Assembly (NCBI GenBank): GCA_020201155.1
Contig: JAIVHI010000170.1
Coordinates: forward strand, 1-50,843
Length of the DNA stretch: 50,843 nucleotides
Source of the DNA: Loktanella sp.
GTDB lineage: Bacteria > Pseudomonadota > Alphaproteobacteria > Rhodobacterales > Rhodobacteraceae
Direction: 5' to 3'
Each line of letters starts with the position of its first letter. Position 1 is the stretch's first letter. The notes under the pieces are model-generated. The model was given only the letters and a program-made list of their open reading frames with translations. It had not been told where the DNA came from and searched no databases. Positions 9,019 to 17,043 of the stretch are shown in pieces. Both the position numbers and the translations under genes were made by a program.

Positions 9019-10101
9019 ATGACCACAATCAAAGCGGCAGTATGCCGGACATTCGGTGCCGATCTGGTGATCGAGGACGTCACCCTCGACGCACCCAAAG
9101 GCCGCGAAATCGAGGTTACATTGAAGGCCTGCGCGATCTGCCATTCGGATATCACCTATGCTGACGGCGGATGGGGCGGCACCCTGCCCGCGATCTTCGG
9201 GCACGAGGCGGCGGGTCACGTCAGCGCGGTCAGCGAGGGTGTTCAGGGGTTGAGCGTCGGTGACCCGGTGGTCGTGACCCTGATCCGCGCCTGCGGCACA
9301 TGCCCGTCCTGCGCGTCGGGCCGTCCGGTGATCTGCGAAACCCCCAGCCGCACACGGTCCCCGCTGACCGATGCGGAAGGCGCGCCGATCGTGCAGGCGA
9401 TGAACTGCGCGGGGTTCGCCGAACGGGTCGTCGTGGATCAAAGCCAGGTGGTGAAACTGCCCCCCGACATGGACCTTGTCGCAGCCTCGCTGGTGGCCTG
9501 CGGGGTTATCACGGGCGTGGGTGCCGTTGTGAACGCAGCCAAGCTTCGCGCCGGCCAAGACGTTGTCGTGATCGGCGCGGGCGGGGTCGGGCTGAACGCG
9601 ATCCAAGGCGCGCGCATCGCCGGTGCCCGCCGGATCGTCGCCGTGGACATGACCGAGGACAAGCTGGCCATCGCCCGCGACTTCGGCGCGACCGACACCG
9701 TTCTGGCCAGCGCCGACAAGCCGTGGCGCGAAGCCATCAACGCGATGGGGCGCGGCGCTGACGCGGTGATCGTGACCGTGGGCGCGATCCCCGCCTATGA
9801 CAGCGCACCGCGCTATCTGGCCCCCGGCGGACAGGTCATCATGGTGGGCATGCCGCACACCGGGGCGACCTCGTCCTACGAGCCCGTGATGATGGCCGCC
9901 GTCGGAACGGGCATGACCGGGTCCAAGATGGGCGACGTCGTGATCTCGCGCGACATTCCGTGGATGGTGGACATGTATGCGCAAGGGCGGCTGGAACTGG
10001 ACGGTCTGATCTCGGGCCGCTGGCCGCTGGACCGGATCAACGACGCCATCGCGGACACTCGGTCCGGATCGGCCAAACGCAACGTGATCGTCTTCGACTG
10101 A
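9019..10101 (+). CDS. Zinc-dependent alcohol dehydrogenase (class III-like MDR)
   Basis: A 360-residue medium-chain dehydrogenase. Catalytic zinc ligands are Cys41, His62/Glu63 (GHEAAG) and Cys162; structural zinc ligands are Cys92, Cys95, Cys98 and Cys106 (ACGTCPSCASGRPVIC). The Rossmann motif GAGGVGLNAIQGA follows at about 195. The form is that of Zn-dependent alcohol/aldehyde dehydrogenases related to S-(hydroxymethyl)glutathione dehydrogenase, but the length and loops do not prove that activity. A GGAGG site lies just before the ATG. It is part of the same-strand metabolic run and is followed after 25 bases by an enolase-superfamily gene. Confidence 0.9.
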   Translation: MTTIKAAVCRTFGADLVIEDVTLDAPKGREIEVTLKACAICHSDITYADGGWGGTLPAIFGHEAAGHVSAVSEGVQGLSVGDPVVVTLIRACGTCPSCASGRPVICETPSRTRSPLTDAEGAPIVQAMNCAGFAERVVVDQSQVVKLPPDMDLVAASLVACGVITGVGAVVNAAKLRAGQDVVVIGAGGVGLNAIQGARIAGARRIVAVDMTEDKLAIARDFGATDTVLASADKPWREAINAMGRGADAVIVTVGAIPAYDSAPRYLAPGGQVIMVGMPHTGATSSYEPVMMAAVGTGMTGSKMGDVVISRDIPWMVDMYAQGRLELDGLISGRWPLDRINDAIADTRSGSAKRNVIVFD

Positions 10102-10126
10102 CAGTCCCGCAACCTTTGGTGCCCAC

Positions 10127-11356
10127 ATGAAACTTGCCGATATCGAGATCTTCAGCATCGCACCCCCCGCACCGGGCTGGGGCGGGCGCTACTGGATCGT
10201 GGTCAAGCTGACCACGGATACCGGTGTGACCGGCTACGGCGAATGCTATGCCGCGTCGGTCGGCCCTGAAGCGATGAAACCGGTGATCGCGGATGTCTTC
10301 GCCCGCCACATGGCCGGCGAAAACCCCGAGAACATCGAGAGGATGTTCCGGCGTGTCTATTCGTCGGGCTTCACGCAGCGGCCGGACCTGACTGTGATGG
10401 GCGCGTTTTCCGGACTGGAGATGGCGTGCTGGGATATCGTCGGCAAGGATCGCGACAGGCCGGTCCACGCCCTGATGGGTGGCCTGCTGAACGACCGCAT
10501 CAGGGCCTATACCTACCTTTACCCGCAAAACCACCATCCGCTGCCCGACTTCTGGACCAGCCCCGAGATGGCGGTGGACGTCGCCCTTGCCTTGATCGAC
10601 AAGGGCTATACCGCGCTCAAGTTCGACACCGCCGGTCCCTATACGATGCGGGGCGGGCACATGCCGTCGCTTCACGATATCGACACGACGGTGCGCTTTT
10701 GCGAGACCCTGCGCGCGGCCATCGGACCCCGCGCCGACCTGCTTTTCGGCAGCCACGGGCAGTTCACCCCCGCAGGTGCCATCCGCCTGGGCAACGCCAT
10801 TGCCCACACCGATCCGCTGTGGTTCGAAGAGCCGGTCCCGCCGGATAACCCCGAGGGCATGGCGCAGGTCGCCGCTGGTCAGCCGATCCCTGTTGCCACC
10901 GGCGAAAGACTGACGACACTGGTCGAGTTTCACGCGGCCCTGCGCAACGGCGCGGCCATCGTACAGCCCGCGCTGGGGCGCAGCGGGGGGCTCTGGCAGG
11001 GGCAGAAGATCGCGACGCTGGCCGAGGCTTACGGCGCGCTGGTGGCACCGCATCTTTACGCAGGCCCGGTTGAATGGGCCGCCAACGTGCAGCTTGCAGC
11101 GACCCTGCCCAATATCCTGATGTGCGAAACCATCGAGACGGACTTTCACCACCGCCTGATCGGCGGCGCGCTGACGGTGGACAACGGAATGATCCCGGTA
11201 CCGACGGGTGCCGGTCTGGGCATCAGGTTCGACGAGGATCTGGCCCGCGCCCACCCCTACACCGGCTGCGGGCTGCACCTCGAGATGCAGGAGGACGCGA
11301 TCAGCTACCACGGCCCCAATGCCTTTGAAGGGGGTGCCCCGGTCAAGCGCGATTGA
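10127..11356 (+). CDS. Mandelate racemase/muconate lactonizing (enolase superfamily) protein with unusual active site
   Basis: A 409-residue enolase-superfamily protein with the N-terminal capping domain and the (beta/alpha)7-beta barrel. Visible active-site positions are Lys165 (ALKFD), Glu234-Glu235 (WFEEP), Glu260 (ATGER) and His309 (APHL). The closest general resemblance is to the sugar-acid dehydratases (galactonate/mannonate type). Odd points: the barrel strand that normally carries the first metal-binding Asp reads LLFGSHGQF, with Gly208 at the Asp position and His210 two residues on, and the usual Asp of the His-Asp dyad (QPD) is Ala282 (QPALGRSGG). The substrate is unknown. It ends the same-strand metabolic run. 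Confidence 0.85.
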   Translation: MKLADIEIFSIAPPAPGWGGRYWIVVKLTTDTGVTGYGECYAASVGPEAMKPVIADVFARHMAGENPENIERMFRRVYSSGFTQRPDLTVMGAFSGLEMACWDIVGKDRDRPVHALMGGLLNDRIRAYTYLYPQNHHPLPDFWTSPEMAVDVALALIDKGYTALKFDTAGPYTMRGGHMPSLHDIDTTVRFCETLRAAIGPRADLLFGSHGQFTPAGAIRLGNAIAHTDPLWFEEPVPPDNPEGMAQVAAGQPIPVATGERLTTLVEFHAALRNGAAIVQPALGRSGGLWQGQKIATLAEAYGALVAPHLYAGPVEWAANVQLAATLPNILMCETIETDFHHRLIGGALTVDNGMIPVPTGAGLGIRFDEDLARAHPYTGCGLHLEMQEDAISYHGPNAFEGGAPVKRD

Positions 11357-11459
11357 GGTCAGCCCGACACTTGGCCGCTTTTTCGTTGCACCACGACGCA
11401 ACGGCCCCAAGGCGACACCATGAGCGGGCTCAGGACTATCTCAGTAAGCTTACGATAAT

Positions 11460-11536
11460 TGGCGATCCGGCGAGGACTCGAACCCCGAACCTGCTGATTA
11501 GAAGTCAGCTGCTCTATCCAGTTGAGCTACCGGACC
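11460..11536 (-). tRNA. tRNA-Arg (anticodon UCU)
   Basis: A 77-nt cloverleaf including encoded CCA. The acceptor stem GGTCCGG pairs with CCGGATC, discriminator G; the anticodon stem GCTGA/TCAGC encloses loop CTTCTAA, giving anticodon TCT; the T-arm carries TTCGAGT. It reads AGA codons. It lies between the enolase-superfamily gene and a CAP-domain lipoprotein gene. Confidence 0.96.
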
Positions 11537-11588
11537 GCTAGCCGCTCCATAAGAGAAAGCGGCGGTCCGGGCAATTGCTTCGTGGCCG

Positions 11589-12155
11589 TCATTCCATTTC
11601 CGTGCCCATGACAAGCACCCAGCGCGTTTCGCGACCATCGGCGGAATAGCCAAAACCGAAATCCTCGAAAACTTCGGCGGTCATCATATCGTTGTGGCTT
11701 GGCGAGTTTTGCCACCCAACCAACGCTTCCTCCGCCGTCTGTTGGCGTGCGGCAATATTTTCACCCCAGAATCTGGGATTGTAACCTTCTTCCATCATTC
11801 GGTCGCCCGCGCTGAGGCCTTCAGGCGATCTGTGGGCAAAGTAGCCGCGCGTGATCATGTCCTCGGCGTGAACCTGTGCGGCGGAATCAAGGCGGGCATC
11901 ATAACGAACCTCGCCCGCACCGGCATCGAGGCGGACATTGTTCAGCATGTCCCCGAAACTTGCGTCACCCGACGGGGTGGCGATGATTTCGTCGTCTCTC
12001 AGGGTGTAGGGTTCGCTGTAGAACTTTCCGTTGCCCAGAACTTCCGGCTGGTCCGGCTGGGGCTGTCCAGTCGGCGCAGTGGCACCGCCGACCGACGCCG
12101 ACCCGCCGCAGCCGACGAGTGTCAGGCAAATCGCTAATGAAACAAGGGGGCGCAT
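11589..12155 (-). CDS. CAP-domain (SCP/PR1-like) lipoprotein
   Basis: A 188-residue protein with a lipoprotein signal: MRPLVSLAICLTLVGC, lipobox LVGC with Cys16 as the lipidated residue, followed by a low-complexity Pro/Gln/Gly linker. The rest is a bacterial CAP domain with HAEDMITRGYFAHRSPEG, WGENIA and NSPSHNDMM, the conserved His/Glu/His cavity motifs. It should be anchored in the cell envelope; CAP proteins have been linked to lipid or peptidoglycan-related roles, but no function can be assigned here. The gene stands alone between two tRNA-Arg genes on the same strand. Confidence 0.88.
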   Translation of the reverse strand: MRPLVSLAICLTLVGCGGSASVGGATAPTGQPQPDQPEVLGNGKFYSEPYTLRDDEIIATPSGDASFGDMLNNVRLDAGAGEVRYDARLDSAAQVHAEDMITRGYFAHRSPEGLSAGDRMMEEGYNPRFWGENIAARQQTAEEALVGWQNSPSHNDMMTAEVFEDFGFGYSADGRETRWVLVMGTEME

Positions 12156-12348
12156 TGGGGTCTCCTCAGGTGTGCAGACCTGATGGGTACCAATGCTTCC
12201 CGTCTAAATAGTGAACATAATAAGATTTTTTTCGGCGCAAACCGGCACCAAACGTGGCACGCCCAAGCAAATATGGCAGAGACTTTGGCCTGTCGGACCC
12301 ACATTGATCCTGTCACAGGCATCGCGGATCAAGATCGTCTGGGGGAGG

Positions 12349-12425
12349 TGGCGGACTGGGGAGGATTCGAACCCCCGACCCCCTGATTCGTAGTCAGGTA
12401 CTCTATCCAACTGAGCTACCAGTCC
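12349..12425 (-). tRNA. tRNA-Arg (anticodon ACG)
   Basis: A 77-nt cloverleaf with encoded CCA. The acceptor stem GGACTGG/CCAGTCC is perfect, discriminator G; the anticodon stem CCTGA/TCAGG holds loop CTACGAA, anticodon ACG (A34 normally becomes inosine, reading CGU/CGC/CGA). The T-arm has TTCGAAT. Confidence 0.96.
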
Positions 12426-12438
12426 GTCAGGAGCGGCT

Positions 12439-13777
12439 TTAGACGGGGGCGTTCGTCGATGCAAGGGCCTTCTGCGGATTTTCTGCATTGGACGACGCCG
12501 GGTCAAGCGACAGGTCGCCCTTGGGAAGGACGATGGCAAAGGTCGTCCCCGCAGCCGAGGTTTCACGCAGCTCCAGCCGCCCGCCGTGCCCGCGCACCAG
12601 ATCGGACGCGATCACGAGGCCAAGACCAGAGCCGCCCTTGCTGGCGCGACCCTGAAAGGCCTGAAACAGGTGTTCGCGCGCCTTGGGCGGTAGTCCGGGG
12701 CCGGTATCGGACACGCTAAGCTGCCACATGGCATCGTCTTCCGTGGCATGCAGGCAGATCTCACCGGGCTTTCCGGTCGCCATGATCGCCTGCCGGGCGT
12801 TGCGCACGAGGTTGGTGATCACGCGAAACAGTTGTTCGTCGTCGGCGCGCAGGATCATCGTGGCCGGAACGTCCTCGGAGAAAGAGAGTTCGTAGTCTCC
12901 GGCGGCCAGCCGTTCACTGTCGATCACCTCGCCCACGATCTGGGCAAGATTGACCCTTGTCAGGCGCGGGGCCGGTTCGTCCACCCGACCGAAGGCCAGC
13001 GTCGTTTCGCAGAGGTTCACGGCGCGGGTGATCGAGCCCACGAGCTTGGGGGCCATGCGCTTGACCGTCGGGTCGTCCGACCCTTCGATCCGATCGGTGA
13101 AAAGCTGCGCGCTGGTGAGGATATTGCGCAGGTCGTGACTGACCTTGGCGACGGCGCCGCCCAGTTGCGCGTGCGTCTTCGGGGGCCGCGGCGTAGCGCT
13201 GCATGTTCCGGACCACACTTTTGATCGGGCTGACCAACAGGATGCGCACGGCAAAGAACAGCAAGCTTGCTGTGATGACCGAAATGATGGCTGAAAGTGC
13301 AAGCACGTTCCGTCCGTACTCCAGCATCGCGGCGCGCAATGGCGCCTCACGCATTGTGACTTCGATCAGAATCCCGCCCCCGCGCACGGGATTGCCGATC
13401 ACGCGGATGACATTTTCATCGGTATGAAAAAGAGTGCCGAGCGCATCACCGATGAGGGTCATGCCCGACGGGTCGCGCATGTCGTAGGTCGCGTCGATCG
13501 GCTGGGGGATCGGCGATGACAGTGCCAGTTGCCGTATCTCATCGCGCAACAGGACGACGTTATAGACATCCACATTCCGGAGCAGTTCGGCTTCGAGCGC
13601 GGGCGCAAGCATCTCGTCCGCTTCCAGCGCAAGCGATGCGATCTGCGCCCGTTCGAGCCGATCAAGAAGGTAGTCCTGCCGGAACCGCGCCACCGAAGGC
13701 ACGAAAATGAACACCTCGGCCAGCATCACGAAGATGACGGTCAAAATCAGGAAACGTCCCGATAGGGTGTTTAGCAT
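12439..13777 (-). pseudogene. Sensor histidine kinase, disrupted by internal deletion and frameshift
   Basis: The N-terminal frame (from ATG at 13777) encodes a membrane helix (about 7-29), a periplasmic sensor region, a second helix (about 157-178) and the start of a HAMP domain (VSPIKSVVRNMQRYAAAPEDA). Near 13165-13180 it runs out of frame. The C-terminal half continues in another frame: QLGGAVAKVSHDLRN with the phospho-acceptor His, then N, G1 and G2 boxes (NLVRNARQAI, DTGPGLPP, GGSGLGLVIA). From memory of the family, about 40 residues (end of HAMP and the linker) are absent as well, so this is a deletion and not one lost base. The gene follows the FAD oxidoreductase by 17 bases in one operon. 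No response regulator is adjacent. A sequencing or assembly fault is the alternative. Confidence 0.82.
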
Positions 13778-13794
13778 TCAGGCCCTCCAGGCCG

Positions 13795-15213
13795 CTAGGG
13801 TATCCATTTCTGGACGAAACGGACAGCCGTCTTGACCAGATTGCTCTCGAATAACTTAGGGCTGAAATAGGCTCCTGCCGCTCTTTTGTTGATTTCTCCG
13901 ATAGTGGGGTAAGGCAAGACCGCATTCGAGATCGCAGACATCTTGAGCCCGTTGGCGATGGCCAGACACCAGACGCCGATCAATTCGCCTGCCATGGGAC
14001 CGACGATGGACGCGCCGACGGGCTTTCCCCCGACCACCATGACCTTGATGAAGCCTTTCGTCTTGCGCTCGGCAATCGCCCTGTCGTTGTCATCGAACGC
14101 GGCCCGCACGACCGTGAGCTTTTCGCGGTGTTTCTTGCGGGCCTGCGCTTCGGTCAGGCCGACCTGTGCAAGCTCGGGCTGTGTGTAGCTGCACCACGGG
14201 ATGTGGTCGGTCCTTGCCTTGGCGGGCAAGGCCAAGGCAAGCGCACGCACCAGCACACCGCCGTGGTATCCCGCGACATGGGTGAACTGCAGCCCACCCG
14301 CCACGTCACCTGCCGCGTAGACACGCTTGTTCGTCGTTGACCGCAGCTTGTCGTCAACCTTCAGCCCACGCCTGTCATGGGCCACGTTGCCTGCGTCCAG
14401 ATCGAGCCTTTCGGTATTCACCTTGCGGCCCACTGCCATCAACATGTGCGATCCGGTAAAATCGCCCTTGGGCGTGTGAACCGTGACAGTGCCCTTGCCG
14501 CCCGAAATCCGTTCGGCCTTGGCCTCTTCCACGATCTCGACACCTTCGTCGCGCAGCGTGTCCAGAACGACCGCCGTCAGTTCGGGGTCGTCGTTGCCCA
14601 GAGCCTTGGCGCCCTCGATCACCGTCACCTTGCAACCCAAACGCCGGTGCGCCTGCGCCATTTCCATACCGATGGGACCACCGCCGACGATTAGCAGGTG
14701 ATCCGGCTTTTCACGCAGCTCGAAGATGGTTTCGTTAGTGAAAACTTCGACATCCTCGATCCCCTCGATGGGCGGCACCAGCGGGCTGGACCCCGTCGCG
14801 ACGACAAAGCGCCGGGCTTCGATCACGGTATCGCCGGCCTGCACCTCGGTTTCGCTGATGAAACGCGCGAAGTCGCGGATGACGGTGCAGCCAAGCGCTT
14901 CGAACCGGTCCTGGCTGTCCACGGGGGCGATCGTTTCGATGACTTGGGCGACATGATCCTTGGCGGCTGCATAATCGACCTTTGGCCGCACCTCCTCGAT
15001 CCCGAAGGCGGGGTTCTCAAGCCCGGCCTGGGCATGCTTTGCACTGGCAATCAGGGCCTTGGACGGAACGCAGCCATAATTCAGGCAGTCGCCGCCCATC
15101 TTGTGCCCTTCGATCAGCACCACCTTGGCGCCCATCTGCACAGCCCCCGCCGCGACCGAAAGCCCGCCCGATCCCGCTCCGATCACGCAGATATCCGTCT
15201 TTATTCGTTTCAT
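13795..15213 (-). CDS. FAD-dependent disulfide oxidoreductase (mercuric reductase/dihydrolipoyl dehydrogenase-like)
   Basis: A 472-residue flavoprotein of the pyridine nucleotide-disulfide oxidoreductase class I. It has the FAD motif GAGSGG (12-17), redox pair Cys43/Cys48 in GGDCLNYGCVPSKA, a NAD(P)H-binding GGGPIGMEMA, the second FAD motif YAAGDVAGG and the C-terminal dimerisation domain. The catalytic HPT of lipoamide dehydrogenase is replaced: LPYPTIGE has Tyr435 for His while Glu440 remains. Lipoamide dehydrogenase activity is therefore doubtful. The start at 15213 lies one base after the stop of the TVP38 gene; the open frame beyond it overlaps that gene. Tight linkage to a TVP38 membrane protein suggests a joint role, probably redox or membrane-quinone related, but this is inference. 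Confidence 0.88.
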   Translation of the reverse strand: MKRIKTDICVIGAGSGGLSVAAGAVQMGAKVVLIEGHKMGGDCLNYGCVPSKALIASAKHAQAGLENPAFGIEEVRPKVDYAAAKDHVAQVIETIAPVDSQDRFEALGCTVIRDFARFISETEVQAGDTVIEARRFVVATGSSPLVPPIEGIEDVEVFTNETIFELREKPDHLLIVGGGPIGMEMAQAHRRLGCKVTVIEGAKALGNDDPELTAVVLDTLRDEGVEIVEEAKAERISGGKGTVTVHTPKGDFTGSHMLMAVGRKVNTERLDLDAGNVAHDRRGLKVDDKLRSTTNKRVYAAGDVAGGLQFTHVAGYHGGVLVRALALALPAKARTDHIPWCSYTQPELAQVGLTEAQARKKHREKLTVVRAAFDDNDRAIAERKTKGFIKVMVVGGKPVGASIVGPMAGELIGVWCLAIANGLKMSAISNAVLPYPTIGEINKRAAGAYFSPKLFESNLVKTAVRFVQKWIP

Positions 15214-15214
15214 A

Positions 15215-15964
15215 TCAGATGCCTTTCCTGCCGCGCACGGCCTTGAGGACGAGGGGAATCGCTGCCAGCACACAAAGCCCCAGCAGCGGCAGCAGAAACT
15301 GCGGCTGGAAGATGATGCCCAGATCAGGGCTTTCGCCCCGGTCAAAGACCTGCCCCAGCCCCGCGCCGACGCTCGTATAGACAATGGCACCGGGCATGAT
15401 GCCAAAGAAGGTCGAGACTGCAAACCGGTGCAACGGCACGCCCACCAGCGCCGGCACGAGGTTGGCCACGAAAAAGGGAACCGCGGGCACCAGCCGGATC
15501 AAAAACAGCATCGACCACTGGCTTTGTTCGTCGTCGATCTGGGACTTGAGCTTCTTGACCGTCCCGTCCGAGGCATCCATCCGGGCAGAGAGCGCATCGC
15601 CAAGCCCCCAACGCGCCGCAAGGAACAGGGCCATGGCCCCAAGGGTCGCCCCGGCTACGTTGAAGATCGCACCGGGCAGGAATGGAAAGACCGCAGGCAC
15701 GGACGCAAAGAGAAACCCGCCCGTCAAGGTGGCGATGGTCGCGCCCGGCAGGCTGAAGGCCACGATCGCGGCATAGCCGGCGATGAAAGCCATGACCGTC
15801 AGGACGTAATTGTCGTCCCGAAACGCAAGCAACCGGTCCCGGTTGGCGCTGAGCGTGTCGAAGGTCAGGTAATCGCGCAGGAAAAAGAAGCCCAAAACGG
15901 CAACCACTGCGATGACGATAAGCGGAAGCCGCTTGGTGACGGGATTCGTGGTGCTGTCGGACAT
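15215..15964 (-). CDS. TVP38/TMEM64 (SNARE-associated, DedA-superfamily) membrane protein
   Basis: A 249-residue integral membrane protein. An N-terminal helix (about 13-30) is followed by the VTT/SNARE-associated core with the re-entrant-loop type motif FPFLPGAIFNVAGATLGAMA and a second half-repeat RLVPAVPFFVANLVPALVGV. DedA-superfamily proteins are implicated in lipid scrambling and membrane homeostasis. It is the first gene of a three-gene unit with the FAD oxidoreductase (one-base gap) and the broken histidine kinase. Pfam-style fusions of these first two domains are known to me from other bacteria, supporting a functional pair. Confidence 0.88.
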   Translation of the reverse strand: MSDSTTNPVTKRLPLIVIAVVAVLGFFFLRDYLTFDTLSANRDRLLAFRDDNYVLTVMAFIAGYAAIVAFSLPGATIATLTGGFLFASVPAVFPFLPGAIFNVAGATLGAMALFLAARWGLGDALSARMDASDGTVKKLKSQIDDEQSQWSMLFLIRLVPAVPFFVANLVPALVGVPLHRFAVSTFFGIMPGAIVYTSVGAGLGQVFDRGESPDLGIIFQPQFLLPLLGLCVLAAIPLVLKAVRGRKGI

Positions 15965-16144
15965 TGATACTCTTTCTGCTTTCGCAGCCTAGATGGACCG
16001 AAAGGCACGATTGTCACACCCCGCTTCACGGCGCATTGATCCTTGGGGGGTTGTGACGGGTGTTTCGGTGTCGCAAGCGGGGATGCTGTAACAATCCGCG
16101 CGCCTGCGCGGGTCGATTGTTGCACAAACAGGGGACGGCTGCCG

Positions 16145-16173
16145 TTGACAGACCACAACCAGCCGCCTAAAGG
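16145..16173 (+). promoter_or_regulatory. Candidate sigma-70 promoter for rpmH operon
   Basis: A perfect TTGACA at 16145-16150 is followed after 17 bases by TAAAGG (16168-16173), a partial -10. It lies about 65 bases upstream of rpmH in the widest intergenic gap (15965-16238); nothing else was recognised in that gap. Confidence 0.5.
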
Positions 16174-16238
16174 ACGGGTCTGAATTGTATCGGGCCTCGA
16201 ATCCATGTCGGGTTTGGCCCCAAGACCGGAGAGACGCT

Positions 16239-16373
16239 ATGAAGCGCACGTTCCAGCCTTCCAACCGGGTTCGCAAGAACCGCCACGGTTTCCGCGCCCG
16301 TATGGCCACCAAGGCGGGCCGCAAGATCCTGAACGCCCGTCGGGCCAAGGGTCGCTCCAAGCTGAGCGCGTAA
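16239..16373 (+). CDS. rpmH: 50S ribosomal protein L34
   Basis: The 44-residue basic protein beginning [20 protein letters not shown] is an unmistakable L34. It is a small component of the large ribosomal subunit. The start at 16239 follows a GGAGAG site; an upstream frame extension to 16185 is spurious. The gene heads the conserved rpmH-rnpA-yidD-yidC cluster. A strong hairpin follows it, so rpmH may be expressed well above rnpA. Confidence 0.98.
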   Translation: MKRTFQPSNRVRKNRHGFRARMATKAGRKILNARRAKGRSKLSA

Positions 16374-16400
16374 GCCATTCCCTTCGGGGATGACCAGAAC

Positions 16401-16778
16401 TTGGGACCGCCGGTCGCGCAGGGCGCACCGGCGGTTTCCGTTCGTCTTGAGGTCTTGAAAAAGCGCAGCGATTTTCTGCGCACGCAAGGCGCAAGGCGTC
16501 AGGGCACGCCCGGGGTTCATCTGCAAGCGCGGAAACGGTCGGACGACGAAGCCGACGGAATCCGCGTCGGCTTTACCTGTTCCAAGAAAGTCGGAAACGC
16601 CGTGGCCCGAAACAGGGCCAAGCGCCGTCTGCGCGAGGTCGCACGCCTTGTGCTGCCCGATCATGGCCGCGACGGCTGGGACTATGTGCTGGTTGGCCGC
16701 AAGGACGTGACAGCCACGCTGCCTTTCGACCAACTGCAACACGATCTGGTCCGCGCCCTGCGCAGGGTGCACGGATGA
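16401..16778 (+). CDS. rnpA: Ribonuclease P protein component
   Basis: RnpA is the protein subunit of RNase P, which matures tRNA 5' ends. The conserved RNR region is clear: [20 protein letters not shown] (about residues 56-75), with [17 protein letters not shown] near the N-terminus. The longest frame starts at TTG 16401 and gives 125 residues, but a hairpin at 16406-16435 falls inside these first codons, so the true start may be a later codon shortly before LKKRSDF; no convincing ribosome-binding site decides this. Its end overlaps yidD by four bases (ATGA). Confidence 0.93.
   Translation: MGPPVAQGAPAVSVRLEVLKKRSDFLRTQGARRQGTPGVHLQARKRSDDEADGIRVGFTCSKKVGNAVARNRAKRRLREVARLVLPDHGRDGWDYVLVGRKDVTATLPFDQLQHDLVRALRRVHG
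16406..16435 (+). terminator. Hairpin/attenuator between rpmH and rnpA
   Basis: ACCGCCGGT (16406-16414) pairs with ACCGGCGGT (16427-16435); GCGC/GCGC inside adds four more pairs after a one-base bulge. TTTCCGTT follows. This looks like a partial terminator that would reduce read-through from rpmH into rnpA. Confidence 0.55.
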
Positions 16779-16996
16779 CCCCCCTCGCCCATATCCTGGC
16801 CGCGCCGGTCCATGTCTATCGCGCTGTCCTGTCGCCTTGGGTCGGGCACGGTTGCCGCTATCAGCCGACCTGCTCGGCCTACGCGCTGGAAGCCCTGCAA
16901 AAGCACGGCGGCATCAAGGGCGCTTGGCTGACGGCGCGCCGAATCGGACGCTGCCATCCGTGGGGCGGGTCGGGCATCGACAACGTGCCGGACTAG
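16775..16996 (+). CDS. yidD: Membrane protein insertion efficiency factor YidD
   Basis: A 73-residue protein with the YidD signature: [20 protein letters not shown] and [18 protein letters not shown], containing the three conserved cysteines. YidD is a small membrane-associated protein that aids YidC-dependent insertion. Its ATG overlaps the rnpA stop (ATGA), showing translational coupling. It is followed by ttcA, whereas yidC usually comes next in many bacteria. Confidence 0.95.
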   Translation: MTPLAHILAAPVHVYRAVLSPWVGHGCRYQPTCSAYALEALQKHGGIKGAWLTARRIGRCHPWGGSGIDNVPD

Positions 16997-17043
16997 TGGG
17001 ACCACCCGTTGCGCCCTGCCCCACTGCGGGTGTATCAGGCGCC

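Noticed and set aside
7702-10158. 818-codon open frame on the minus strand
   Set aside because: It is antisense to the MFS and alcohol dehydrogenase genes, with low-complexity His/Gly/Arg/Asp-rich translation typical of GC-rich shadow frames.
13160-13185. Programmed ribosomal frameshift in the histidine kinase
   Set aside because: No slippery heptamer or downstream structure is evident, and a conserved segment is missing as well, which frameshifting would not explain.
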